Positions 38,301 to 50,720 of a stretch of 64,000 nt of DNA are shown one piece after another (positions within the stretch are counted from its first letter, which is position 1; every line of letters starts with the position of its first letter). Under the pieces are notes generated by a model. That model was not told the origin of the DNA and made no database searches. It was given only the letters and a program-made list of their open reading frames with translations. The DNA is taken from NCBI GenBank assembly GCA_964247055.1, contig OZ176052.1:2542001-2606000 (forward strand), in the 5' to 3' direction. Position numbers and translations under genes: made by a program. This DNA is from Paragordius varius. Its lineage: Eukaryota > Nematomorpha.

Positions 38301-41300
38301 GAAAATTCGGGACTTTCGGAGCCCACATCTAAAAATATTTTTTCAAAAGATGCTTTTTATAAGTAGTTTTTATTTTAGTGATATTTTTTGAAACCAACAT
38401 TTAACCTTCACCAAAAAAATTTTATTTTAAAAAATGCGTGGAAATTTCTCCATTTTTGATAGGGACCACTTACCACAGTTTAGAGAACATTCAAATATCA
38501 CTGTGTGCAAAAAAATTTAAATTTTTTTTCATGAGATAGTTTATGACCATTGTATTCATTTGCCGTAAAAATTTTTATTTGTTGACAACCTAATTTTTGA
38601 AGTATTGAAAGAAATTCGACAGGCAAAAAGTGAAAATTAAGGATAATTAAGGATAATTCAAAAAATAATGATAAAATTTGAAATATTATGGTTTATTATC
38701 ATTTTAGAATATATTATTAATAAATAAATAACCTTAAAACATATAGTTAGGAATCCTATAAAATGTCAGCCTAAAAGATGGCGTTTTACTTTTAAAACAC
38801 TCAAAAAACAAATTTTTTTTATGAAACTATATTAAAATATTTTTTTTAATTATTTACTAGCTAAATTCACTATTAAAATCTTAACATTTAAATCTTATTC
38901 AGTAAAAAATTTTATATATCAAAATAAAACCAAAAATATGGTTTTTATTTTTGCATTTTTTTGTCATCTGGTTTATGAGTGTATAAAAAATTTATACTGT
39001 TTTATTTTGGAATCTTACATGAATGGAAAATATTAGGCATATAATTTGTGCAAAATAGGATTTAATTGTAATATCAATCAACATTTCGTACAAATCCCAA
39101 TAAAAATATTAATTGTCTTAAATCAGATTTGTTACAGGGATTCGTAAGGATTGTTGGTTGATATTTCACTACTTTTAAGTCCTGTTTTTCATAAATTATA
39201 TACTTAATAATTCCCACTCATGTAAGATTCCAAAATTAAACAGTATAAATTTTTATACACTCATAAACCAGATGACAAAAAAATACAAAAATATAAACCA
39301 TATTTTTGGTGTTATTTTGATATATAAGTTTTTTTACTAAATATGATATGAATGTTAAGATTTTAAATAGTGAGTTTAGCTAGTAAATAATTAAAAAAAT
39401 TATTTTATAGTTTCATAAATTATTTTTGCATTTTGAGTGTGTTGAAAGTAAAACGCCATCTAAGCTGAAACTTTATAGGATCCCTAATTAAATGTTATTA
39501 GGCTATTTATATATTGAAAATATATCCTAAAATGATAATAAACCATAATATCTCATATTTCATTATTTTTCAAATTATCCTTAAATAACCTTAATTTTCA
39601 CTTTTCCGATTTCGAATTTCTCTCAATATTTCAAAAACTAGGTTGCCAACAAATAAAATTTTTTGGGGCATGAATACGCTGGTCATAAGCTATCTCATGA
39701 AAAAAAAATTTTTTTGTTAAAAAAAATTAACCATCTTTTTTGAACACAGTGATACTCGTAAAAGCCAAAACTAAATGCACCATTTGATCCTGATGCATTT
39801 TCCTATCAAAATATAAATATTTCAACAAATTATTTTTTTGTGAACACTGTTAAAGGATTACTATATAAATTAATATATAATATGTGTAAAACCATTCACT
39901 TATAAGGCAAAATTAGGAAGTACTTGTATACATAAGATAAGTTGTAAGGTTGTTTTATTTGTAGTGCGCATAAATATGAGGCATTATGGTATAAGTTATC
40001 TATTTATGAGAAATTTTTAAGTAGTAGTTAAAAAATTTTAAATATTTTGTTATTTCAATGATGAAATCTATATAAAATCTATATAATACTAATTCCGATA
40101 GATTTTATATGCAGAACCAATAATAATCAAAAGTCAAATAATATAGTTTTTATTTCGATTAACGAATATTCATCTAAATATATTTTTATTAAAAAAATAA
40201 TTTTGACGTATAAATAGGCCTGATATTGTTGAAAAAATATAGTTTATGAAAAATTAATATCATTTATACTAATAATTTAAATCTAGAAGAATAAGTTGTC
40301 TACTCACTCAAAATCTATTATATAAATTATTTACATTTTATGTTTGGGTATTTAAAACATATATTTAATAGTCATATATTGGACGAATTGGCGCTACCAT
40401 CAGTGCATAAATCGAATCTTATAAAAAAATATTATCATATAATATTTGCATGATACTAAAAAAATTAAGGCTGAGGATTCGAGCTACTTATTTAAATGAA
40501 CCATAAGCTCCTGTGAAATATTTATTGATACAGTAGCGAGAGCTATTATACACCATTTCAGATAGCTAAAAAGGAATCTAATTTACAAGACTGTTTCCAG
40601 AATTTATCGTTTTGATTAGATACATTTAGAATTATGGATCTAAGAAAAGGAAATCTCAAACTAACATGGCAACAGACATGAATAAAAATTATTTTTATAA
40701 ATACAGAATTGCATATAATGATAGTGTTGTTACTGAAAAGTGGTTGGCCTTTGGAACATTTTGTTAATATCTAATCATTAAAAAACAATTTAATTATGCC
40801 TAAATAGACATTTCTATTGTGTATTTTATAAATATAATAAATTATTGCATTATATCAATCAAATTTTATATAAAATTTACTTTGTCCACGTGATTGTTCG
40901 GATGATTCAGATATATCTTTGTAGCCAGGTTGAAATTTACTTTTATCTAAGTTATTCGCTAACACTATAATATAAAATGTATCAAATTTTAGTGGGTTAT
41001 TTATACGGTTCGGAAGTGTTTTTACAAATGTCCGATGGACACATTAACGAAAAAATATGGATCGAAGGTCATAGACTTAAAAACAAAAAAAACTAAAAAT
41101 CCCTAAGTGCTAATATTTGAAAATATAAGTAGTTTTCATTTCTTCTATATATTTAACGGATAATAAACTAAAAAACGACGTGTTTAAATTTTTTTCTAGA
41201 TAAGGACACGTTAATATTCACGAGTCATATACTTAAACGGTTTTGGTAAAACACAAAGGAAATATTAATTTTATATATCGGCTTCTATATATCTCGCACA

Positions 41301-44300
41301 TCTCTTAGTAGTATGTGAATGCCATAATATAAATGATTGTCTTTTGCGGCAAACCGCTTGTTAGCCACTTTCCAACGCTTCGAAATCAAAGAAGTGCTGC
41401 TTTGCACGATAAGACCCTTTTATGCGAAGACGTATTAGTCTTATGGTGCCAGGTCAAGAGAGCTCAGCAGTTTTGAAATTATCCAAGCAATTTCAAGTTG
41501 TTTCTCATGAAACGGATCTTAATCATGTCACTAAATAACTTTGCCATGTTTTGGCCAATTCCAATCGTTTTTTCGATTAATACCTGGTTCAATAGCGTTG
41601 TAAAACGTTTTTCCCGAGAAAGTCTAAATACACAATACCGACCGCCTTTGGTTCCAGCAGACGCAGAACATTGTCTGCCGTCATGAATCAGCTGAAAAAG
41701 TTAAAATATTTTTTCCTTTTGGATTTACAAAATAAAGCCATTTTTTATCACTCGTCACAATTTGATGCAAATTCCTTCGGTTACGTTGAGGCAGGATTTC
41801 ACAAATCACTTATTTACTAAATCAATCGTATTTTTCATTTGCAGATGCATACGATTGTTTTTTGTCATGTCATGCTTCCGCCAAGTGCAATTTTCATTTG
41901 AGCCATCCAATAACTCTTTCACATGATCGTCTTTTCATTTGTGTGGTCTACCAAAGCGCCCTTTTCAGTAAAATTAATTCTAAATTTTCAAGACCCTGTT
42001 TCACAGTTTGCTTTAATTGATGGATAATGATCATATGTTTCTACCAGCAAACGATGACTTTCACTATCTCATTTCATCTGGTGAAACAAAAATAGAAATG
42101 TATGCCGCAAATGTTCTTTTTCAGGCACTCAATTTACCATGATTACTGAGTGACAAAAATAAGACATTACCTTTTGGCGGATTTAAATAGTGTATGTTTG
42201 TACGTCAATGTAAAAAAATGGGGTGTCTATCAAAATATGAGTATCTGACGTCCTGATCAAACCGGTAATAACTTATAACCCATACCTTGTATATATTATA
42301 AAATAAACTTAAGAAATTAATAATATAATTTTTCAATAATCATATTTTTTCCTCGGTACCAGGGTTTTATATTAAAATTTATATGCCGTTTTTCGTTTAA
42401 AACTGGATTTTTAATGTTTACCCAATAAATTTCAAGTATTATCACATTTTTCATTTTAGCGCCTCGCTTTTTAATTGGAATAATAGCAATAAAGTGTATA
42501 TTTAACTTGTTTTACGTTTTAAACAGCCAGTAATCCATAAATAAGAATTTTTTTAAAACCGATAACTGATTCAAATAATATAGGTTTCGCGTGTTCATTA
42601 TTTTAAATTCTAAAAGGGCGAGTACCCTAATGTAATACAAAAACCAAGCACATTAAGCATTTTCCGCACTTGACCTTACCGCTGCTAAAAATTTGATATA
42701 CACATCAAATTATAGTTGGTCTTCAACTTAAAATTTCCTAGTGTTGAATATGTTTAATATATATATATAATCTATATTTATAAAAATTGAAAGCTGGCTT
42801 TGTGGTCTGTTTCCAGAAAACCAGCAGACCCATACATCCTAATGTCGAAAAAATATAATCATTTATGAATGACCCGACAATAGCTTCGCCCGTTTTTTAA
42901 ATTAGGCCCCCACTTCGGGATTTCATGTAAAAAACGGTTAGTCCACAAAAGTCGTGTTTTTGACAATTTTCTTGAAAACGTTTAGGACCATTGGATTTCG
43001 AATATGATTTTTTTTACTTATTTTTGTTTGCGTCTAACAAAGTCGGCTCGCTTTTTTAATTTGAGCCCTCTTTTTACCCGCTCCCCCGTAAAATGCCATT
43101 TTTTTACAAAAAAAACTGTCCACAAAAATATTTTTCGAATCTATTTTTCGCCCATGGTATGAGACTGTAAAAATTTAATAAGGATTTCAGGTGTTCCTTG
43201 TTAAAAGGCAAAAATTTTAATCGTGCTTATTTTATTGGCTGCTGAGTAAACAGATACTCGCTAAAAACTGCCCCGTCATATCGAAATAGCGTGCCTTTGG
43301 GGCTAATCAGAAAACCTATCAAACCATATGAGTTCAGTAGATGCTTAAAATATTACCCTTAACAAGGCAAAAATTTAGGTCGTACGGTTTTTTAAAATTG
43401 GCCGTTGATTAGGCCCTTCACGCTCTGAAAAATGCACCACCACAGACTGATTTTTAGTTTAGAGGCAATTCCTAAAACTAATGAGAGCATATATAATCAA
43501 TCATGATTCCAGGTATTCTCCGTAAAAAGGCAAAAATTTTAATCAAGCGCTTTTTTTATATCCTCTGGGTAGGGGGATACCCTCCTAAAACTGCGCCACC
43601 ACAAACAAATTACGTTGTTTAGGAGTTAATTTTCAGAAAACTTATCAGGCCACATTAAGTTTAATAAGTGCCTGATATGTTACCCGTAAAAAGGCAAAAA
43701 TTTAAGTCTAGCGGTTTTTTAAAATTAGCCGTTAATTAGGTTAGTTTCAAGGTTCGAAAATCCCACGGAGGCATATGTCAATCATAATTCCAGGTATTAC
43801 CATTAAGGCAAAATTTTAATCGAGCGTTTTTTCACCCCCGGTTAGGGGGCCACCCGCATAAAACTGCGTCATCATATGGATACAGCATGCCTTTGCAACC
43901 AAATTCCAAAAAACCTATGAGACTATGTGAGTTTAATAAGGTATAATATTTATTACCCCTTAAAAACAATTATTTTAGTATAGGGATTCATCTTAATTAG
44001 TCGCTAAGTAAATTTTTACGCCCTGAAAAATGCGCCCCGATAGAGCAATTTCTCGATTTTGAATTAATATTTCCAAGAACTTATAAAAACATATGGAATC
44101 CATGATAATTCCAGATATTCCCCATATAAAGGCAAAAATTTTGCCCAACGCTTCTTTACCTGCCCCTGGGTAAGGAGCTACCCGCCAAAAACTGTGCCAC
44201 TATATAAAAATTGCGTTTTGAAGCTAAATTACAGAAAATTTATGAAGCCATATGAGCTCATAAAAGCTTGAAATATAACCCGTAACTAGGTAAAAATTAA

Positions 44301-46072
44301 AGTCAAGTTTTTATTCGCCATTAATTTGGGACCTTTATGCCCTAAAAATACACCATCATATAACGATTATTTAATGTTGAGGTATATTTTTGAATAACCC
44401 ATGAGACGATGGTATCAAAGATCATTCTAAATATTTGCCCTATAAAGGCAAAAAAAATTTACTCAGCGCTTTTTCCACATAGGTCTATGGGTAGGGGTCT
44501 CCCGGTTTAAAACTGAGATGCCTAACAAAAATGGCTTGATTTTGGAGCTAATTATCAAAAAATAAGAAGCCATACGAGTTCAATAAACGCTTAAATTAAT
44601 ATCCATTAAAAGGTAAAAATGATAGTATAGCGATTTTTTCCGTTAGCCGTCAATTTGGAGCCTTTACGCCAGTAAACAATATATTAGTGTGAATGGACGG
44701 ACGGTTTTGTAAATTCTATGAAGCCGTTTTGAAAATTCTATGAGATCCTAACTATTAAATAATGTTCATATATGGATCAAAATTTTATTGAGCCCTTCCG
44801 AATAGCGCGTTCGCAGGCACCATGCACTATATATTTACCAAGGTAAAAAATTTAATACACAAGAATTTATAAAATCAACTGAAATGATAGTTTTGGAAAA
44901 TGCTGGCTTTGTTATCTGTTTCCGGAAAACTGGAGATCCATTAAATCCAAGTGTCAAAAAATATAATCATTAATGAATGCCCCTAAATCAGGTTTTAAAT
45001 ATTATATATATACCCGATGTCAAAAATAAAGCTGTTTTTGCACGTTTCACCCAATAGCTTATGTTTTTTATATTTAGATCATTGCTGAATAAATATTTTT
45101 TGTTGAAATTGTTTAAATTTGGTGTGCTGGGGGCCTGTATACCCTTAAAACCGCCTATCAATATGTTTTTGAGGCTATTTTTCGCCAAAATTTTGAGATA
45201 ATAATAAATTAATTAGGAGTGCATATCGCGTAAATATATCAGGGCTTGGAACCGGTTTAAAAAAAGTGGAACCGGAACCGCGTTGGTTTTTGAGAATGTA
45301 AAAATAGAACCGGGCGGTTCCTGAAATTTATAAACCAGAACCAGGGTGGTTCTTGAACAAGTGGAACCGGAACCCCGTTGGTTCTTTAAAATTTTAGCGG
45401 TTCCGGAACCGGTTCTTTACATTTAGAACCGATTCCATTTTCGGTTCCTGACTTTTGATTAAATGATTTTCTTAGAAAATTATTATAATAATAATCCAAC
45501 CAAAATATTAACAATTAAAAAAATTGCCAAATGTATAGTGAAAGAAATGTATGGCAGCATAATAAATGAAACAAATTATAAAAATATATTAGGAAAATGT
45601 ATAAGTACAAAGGTATATAATGAGTGTTAAACTAAGTATGGCATCTAAAAATTCTTTATTTAACTTTAAAAATTATTGCACCAAGCACGCTGGTCAAACT
45701 GCTTCTCTGGTCTTTCTACATATAATTAAGGGTGGAAAAAACTCCTTTCAACTGAGACCAATATATACTAACATGTGTATTATAAATAAACTTGAACAAC
45801 TATAAGTTTTTTTAGAACAGTAGAATCACCCAAAATTGAGAGAGTATCGCTAATATAATATTAGGCGTTTGGGTTTAGGTTTGAAATTTGAATATTTAAT
45901 ATGTAGTGGTACAATCAAATTTAAATAATAAAATAAAAACAGGGGTGTTTCCTGAAATTTTGGAAATGGTACCGGGGTGGTTCCCGGAAAGCGAAACCGG
46001 AACCGCGTTGGTTCCATCCTAATGGAACCGGTTCTTATAAAATCCCAGGAACCGGGTTCCGGTTCCAAGCCC

Positions 46073-46120
<48 letters not shown>

Positions 46121-46330
46121 CATGTTACGAAAGCAAAGGGCGCTATGCGTCCATAGAATATTATTCCTGCCCGTTCAATTTCATGAAAAAAATTTATAGG
46201 ATAGCATTATTAAATTGGTGTTTAGTGCACGAAACTACTACAGGGTTAAAATTTAAAATATGGTTTTTAAAAATTTATGCTAATTACCATTAATCAACAT
46301 GAATGATATCCATAGTAATATGGTCGACAT
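32311..46330 (-). CDS. Array copy 3: complete ten-exon secreted-type protein of unknown family
   Basis: Seen in sequence: exons at 46330-46288, 39999-39924, 37383-37167, 37091-36963, 36626-36413, 35684-35646, 35576-35486, 35405-35243, 33416-33282 and 32505-32311, giving 388 residues. The leader is MSTILLWISFMLIN. It is closest to copy 1: exon 5 shares RIVETPKGDIYLIEYYRYGN, exon 6 is nearly identical, and exon 8 shares VPYEYKAN. Exon 9 reads YWLDVNSSQIFIYVYSI, and exon 10 ends GRLYECP. Conserved Cys lie in exons 2, 4 (two), 5 (two), 7 and 10. The gene is about 14 kb because intron 1 (6.3 kb) carries mariner, Helitron and hAT-like DNA, intron 2 carries nested palindromic MITEs and intron 8 a second mariner. 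A poly(A) signal abuts the stop. Function unknown; extracellular location is inferred from the leader and NxT/S sites. Confidence 0.82.
33640..34620 (-). mobile_element. Decayed mariner (intron 8 of array copy 3)
   Basis: Minus-strand reading gives mariner transposase pieces in correct order: KHVKQG, then near 33820-33700 HPLKYPDPEPSD, FASLGHALAEQHF and SFAAK. The PDxxPSD sequence corresponds to the family's catalytic D34D region (usual SPDLAPSD). Several stops and shifts interrupt it. Ends were not resolved. Confidence 0.72.
34643..34924. mobile_element. hAT MITE, 282 bp, 8-bp target duplication
   Basis: Begins CAGAGGTGTCCAGCATGCGG and ends ATGCGGACGCCCCTA. Flanks ACCTAAAC (34635-34642) and ATCTAAAC (34925-34932) match at 7 of 8. 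Confidence 0.86.
35834..36091. mobile_element. Short TATACC MITE, 258 bp
   Basis: Same ends and same GAACAATTCAAATTCACCCT unit as 25551-25956, but only about two units per arm, flanked by TA. A single degraded arm occurs at 62745-62800. Confidence 0.82.
37436..39850. mobile_element. Palindromic MITE (family B) interrupted by 38498-39752, filling intron 2 of array copy 3
   Basis: The two arms are inverted copies of each other over about 550 bp each, for example CTGCGTCCAAAATCGAGG at left and the AACACTGT end at right, with GTTGAAGCGTAGTACTTAC facing GTACGCTTCAAC at the centre. TA flanks both ends. Comparison with the uninterrupted relative at 53341 shows the break at CAAATA|CTCGTAA. Probably Tc1/mariner-type by its TA target; no coding capacity. 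Confidence 0.8.
38498..39752. mobile_element. Palindromic MITE (family A) inserted in family B
   Basis: Ends TCACTGTGTGCAAAAAAATT and GAACACAGTGA are inverted. Long arms face each other across a centre near 39110. TA is duplicated on both sides (38496-38497, 39753-39754), and removing the element restores the host repeat. The element is 1,255 bp and non-coding. Confidence 0.88.
41290..42260 (-). mobile_element. Decayed mariner (intron 1 of array copy 3)
   Basis: The minus strand starts with PEKEHLRHTFLFLFHQMK near 42110, then SESHRLLVETY, a helix-turn-helix region ending RFGRPHK near 41940, and finally SSLDLAP, KRF/AAKDN and GIHILLRDVRDI near 41470-41290, the last matching the usual GIHxLPERWEKV end. 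Stops and shifts are present. It is more complete at the N-terminus than the 33640 copy. Confidence 0.75.
42771..44740 (+). mobile_element. Helitron, same family, 3' end decayed (intron 1 of array copy 3)
   Basis: A clear 5' end TCTATATTTATAAAAAT follows an A at 42770. The interior carries the family's repeated AAAACTGCGCC units and the AAAGGCAAAAATTT box many times. No hairpin plus CTAG was found, so the right boundary is approximate. Confidence 0.72.
44885..45185 (+). mobile_element. Helitron fragment
   Basis: The stretch from 44900 (AAAATGCTGGCTTTGTTATC) repeats the family 5' section for about 100 bp, then continues with a degraded section. It looks like the head of a second copy abutting the 42771 element. 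Boundaries are poor. Confidence 0.5.
45240..46074. mobile_element. Second copy of the AACCGG-rich hAT-type element, 835 bp
   Basis: Ends CAGGGCTTGGAACCGG and CCGGTTCCAAGCCCTG are a perfect inverted pair. Flanks are AT-rich and uninformative. Interior arms consist of AGAACCGG/GGAACCGCGTTGGTTC words. Intron 1 of array copy 3. Confidence 0.82.
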
Positions 46331-46367
46331 CAAAAGATAAATATATACAAAAATAAAACTTGATTAA

Positions 46368-46396
46368 ACTGATATTTGAGGTTATCGTACTTTAAA
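46368..46396 (-). promoter_or_regulatory. Putative core promoter of array copy 3
   Basis: The minus strand has TTTAAA (46396-46391), then GATAACCTCAAATA, then TCAGT (46372-46368), about 38 bp before the start codon. The middle block is shared with copy 2. Spacing from TTTAAA to TCAGT is 24 bp, shorter than a normal TATA spacing, so the TATA assignment is weak. Confidence 0.4.
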
Positions 46397-46816
46397 CTGT
46401 TTAGATAAATAAATTAAAATTAAACAATATAAGAAGGCAAAAATTATCAAAATGGTGCCAGTACAACTTTTTAATCATGATTTTAGCTTTTAAAATTATT
46501 TTATGGAAGCTTAGTGTAGTGTGACCGTTCCTATATGGGCTAACAACGGTTGTATGTTGGTTAAAGCATTTTTCGTTGAAGGCGAATGGTTATTGATCCA
46601 TTTCTCAGTCAAAAAAACGTTTTCCCAGTTATTCGAAATATCTTTCCAGTCAATCGAAACGGTTTATTTTTGATGATAAATATCAAAATAAGATATGAAA
46701 ATGACTTTAAATCATAAAGAACACACTAATAAGGATACTAATTTTTAGAAAAACACAATTATTGAATGACAATTTTTATTATATGCCAATAGTCATTAAT
46801 GACTTATTCTTTAAAA

Positions 46817-47079
46817 CAGGGGGGCGCATTTTTGATTAAAAAACTGGCCGCATTTGAAAAATATATGGCATTCATAAATTGGATTTTAAATGTAAGACTG
46901 TAAAATACCGACACAATATAACAATTTTTTCCAGTTTTTGTCTATTGGGTATAATTATTTAAAAAATTGTTTAGAAACATTAATTTTACTAAAATTTGGT
47001 GCGCATAATTTTACAAATTATGGAATTCCAAATTTTTTGGGGGCCGCACATAATCTGTCGGCCGCGGTTGGACACCCAT
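46817..47079. mobile_element. hAT-like MITE, about 263 bp
   Basis: Begins CAGGGGGGCGCATTTTTG and ends GGCCGCGGTTGGACACCCAT. The target duplication is unclear. It lies just upstream of array copy 3. Confidence 0.65.
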
Positions 47080-47839
47080 CTAAAATAAATAAAATAAGTC
47101 ATTAATGAATGACGGGCATATAATAAAAATATTTTAATAATTGTGTTTTTCTCAAAAATAATACCCTTATTAGTGTTCTCTTAATGATAAAAAGTTATTT
47201 TTATATTGTTTGATATTTATCATAAAAAATAAAACTGTTATTGACTGGGAAAATGTTTTTTTGGCTGGGAAATGATATATATGGTAACATTTAATTAACT
47301 TTTGAAGTAGTTGTCTAAAAGTGATAGAAAAAATACTAAAAATATTGGGTCAGACATGTTTTTTTTATATTTACGTTAAAATAATTATTTGGTGTACTAA
47401 AAAAAACTATGTAAAATAAATTTCCCAATCAATATGTTTTCCTACCCAAATTAAATTTTTTACCTCCGTTATTATTTTTCCAAAAAATTTATGCTCATAT
47501 TTAATCAGCAAAAATGGTTTAATAAAGGCTTTAACCTAAAATACCGCTTATTTAATATTACGAAGAGTCAAAAAACAACAGCATATGTTAAATTATTTTA
47601 CAAAAAAACCAGTTTTTTTAAATTTATACCATGATTTCTTTAAATTAAATAACTAAAATGAAAAAGGCAAACATTGGCTATTATATCTCACAAATAAAAT
47701 ATTGTAATATTATTATTATATAGCATAAAAAATTATATAGGGTTAAATCAAAACTCTAGATATATCTGGTTTCATAATTACAATATGCATTGTAATGGTT
47801 ACTTATTTCACACCATATTTGGGCAAAATGCAACACAGT

Positions 47840-47900
47840 AGTGCAGTGGTCAAACCGGGGCCCGCGGGCCGCATGCGGCCCTAAGAGTGCTTTAAAATTG
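47840..47900. mobile_element. Left terminus of an hAT-like element
   Basis: CAGTGGTCAAACCGGGGCCC followed by GCGGGCCGCATGCGGCCC resembles the start of the element at 56095. No right end was found. Confidence 0.45.
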
Positions 47901-48479
47901 CCCTATGACCATTTTGTTGTTGTTGATGCTAGGGTCGATTTCGGCTAACTTTAACATTGAAAATATAATTTCTCAATTCATTGCGAATACCGGATCTGGC
48001 GTTTAGTTCGGATATAATTGGTTGGTTACTTTTAGGATGTTTTTCCCACTTTGTTCGTCTTCTTCCTCTTTCACGTATTGATACTTAAATTATTTTTTTC
48101 TTGAATTTAAAATACACATCAACGAATTTTCGCTTATTTCAATAATAATTTATTTTCTGTAGATTCAATCTTGGTAATTATTTATCCAATTTGAAATGTA
48201 TAAAAATTTCCCTACATTAAAAGGATCTCAAAATTTTTGCACTATTTTTCAAAACTTAAAACGATTCATGAATAAAATATGGAATTTACCGTGGAGATTA
48301 ATCTAATAATAAATCATATAACATTTTTATCTAATGAGCGCCGCAATTAATATTTGTGGCTCTGAAGCAAAATACAAGTTGTGAATTGTTAAAATTGGCT
48401 TTGGTACATTTATAGATGAGAACAGGTAATATCGATCATGTTGGTTTTTTGCGCGTAAAAGTAAATTTTTTAGCTTCGT

Positions 48480-49560
48480 TCATTTCTAATTGCTGGGTAG
48501 GGCTCCACCCACCTAAATGCATCACCATGCCAACGTGGCTTTAAAGCAATTTTCCAAGTTTAATAGACTGTATAAAATCAACAATTTTTAAGGTAATTCC
48601 CCCATGCTAAAATTTTAGTCGAGTGTATCATATATAACCCTGGGTAACGCCTGTTATTGTGCCTGTATAAAAAGTGGCTTGGAAACAATTTCGCATAGCT
48701 AATGAAATTACAAGAAAACAATAATAATTTTTTAGCAACTATTTAAGGGCAGAAATAATCTAAAGCTTTTAAAGACCACATGATTCTAACCCTATCACCA
48801 AACAAAACTACCTTGGAAAAATTTTTCATGATGCCTATAAGACGACAATTTAACCATCTTAATAAATTCTTATTTAAAGACAAAAAACAGGTTACGGATT
48901 ATTGATAGCATTACAGCCACATCTTATACACTCCCCAAATATTGTCAAGAAAATTTTTTTTACTTTTTGATAAAAAAATGTTAGTGTTATAAATGATATT
49001 CAACTAAGTGACAGTAACATGTGAGTGAAAACTACGAATGCTATTTAATATACACCTAATAGCCGTCCTAGTATGACATAATTTTAAACCAATTATTGAT
49101 TATTAATAATAATATTGATTTCAAGTATTCCGGTGTAGAAGAAAATTTAGTCGAGCATTTAATTAGCACTGTTAAGCTGGCTCCAACTACTACAAAAGGA
49201 GCCCCCACATATTTGATGACTGACATTGTTTTAAATATTTTCCATATTAAGGCAATTGTCGAGCGTAACAGGTTAGGAGAGGGTTTTGCCCTCTATATAA
49301 AAGCACCCATAAAAAACGGGCCATAAACGTGATTTTTGTTTAACTTTGAGACAATGTGAAATGGAGGCAAAAATTTCAGCCGAGTGCTTTTTTAATTAGC
49401 CGTTGAATATGTTTCCACTATTTGTATAAATTGCCTCTGGAGCTATTTTTTATATTTATATGATCATAGGAATAATGGTGTAGGTATTTCCCTTAAAAGG
49501 TAAATATATCCCAGCACATTTCCTATATTAACTCCTAACGTGCTCCCCACTCAATGTTAG
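48480..49560 (+). mobile_element. Old, degraded Helitron-family sequence
   Basis: Family boxes are visible but drifted: GGGTAGGGCTCCACCC, AAATGCATCACCATGCC, GTCGAGCG, and TTTTTTAATTAGCCGTTGA near 49390. No ends were found. It is the oldest-looking member in the window. Confidence 0.5.
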
Positions 49561-50280
49561 GTAAGTATATATATATGGCTCAATTTTCTTGACACCCTGG
49601 ACCATATAAATTAAATATTAATTTTCAATTTTTTCTAAATGCAAAAAATTTAGTTATGCACCTTGGGGACTAATTCACTTTTGGTGTCTAGGTTTCAACG
49701 AAATAAGCCATGGCTAATAGAACACTTCCATTATAATTGAATTTAAAATTTTTTTATGTTAACGATATTATTGGAAATTTAAATATGAAAAAAAAAAGTA
49801 TTTTTAATACTTCCAGACTTTGATATTAAACAATATTATTGTATAAAAAGTCATTGATGATAAATTATAATATAGTTTGCTAATCTTTATATGATTAAAA
49901 AGCTGAATTTGGGTATAATTGATTTTTTCCAGATTTAATTGGTTAAAACATTGTCGTATTTTTCGTCACCTATTTTACAATAAATTTCGATTGCGTTTTA
50001 GGTAATGGATGCGAATAAATGATTTCAAATTGATATCAAAATAACTAACTTTAATTATTTCAATGCTAAACTATGATGGTGAAATAATTTAATTATATAG
50101 GTAATATTCATCAAGTGGCCATTGAATTTAGAATTTCATTTTTATGTGCGTAAAAATGTTTAATTTTTTGTAAGTGGGCTTACCAATTGATTATAGGAGC
50201 AAGATATTAAAATATTTGAAGGTATATAAACAGCTTATTTTTAATAAAAGATCATTATATATTTTCTGCAATATTCGAAT

Positions 50281-50313
50281 TATGAAATTTTTGTCTGCAA
50301 TTATTCATTTACA
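50281..50313 (+). CDS. Possible leader exon for the glycine-rich gene
   Basis: ATG opens MKFLSAIIHLQ, followed by a donor CAG|GTACAT. Short hydrophobic leader exons like this are common in arthropod secreted proteins. It ends in phase 0, whereas the exon at 50721 needs phase 1, so a further small exon would have to lie between them, or the link is wrong. Confidence 0.22.
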
Positions 50314-50720
50314 GGTACATTTATTTTTACTGTTTATATTTTATATCAAATACATATAACCATAACTGAATATGCAATATTTTAAATTTAGATTATTTTG
50401 ATTGGGATACAATTTCTCATCGAAGAAATTCTACCCAGATTGAATCCAGATTATAAGCTAATTTTATATAATGCTGATAACCTTTTATCAAGTTTCAGAT
50501 TACTTTTTTAAACACGATTTAAACAATTGTAATCATTATTTATTTGTTGCTATAAAAATAAAATTAAGAATATCATGGAACTTTATTGTTTTATGTTTTT
50601 GAGTTCACACAAAGCTTTGGATTTCTAAATATTTACATATTTTGATGATTAAATCAATCAAAGTCGTAGGCATGTATATAAATCACAATATTATATAAAA
50701 TTATGTTTCCGTCACGTTAG

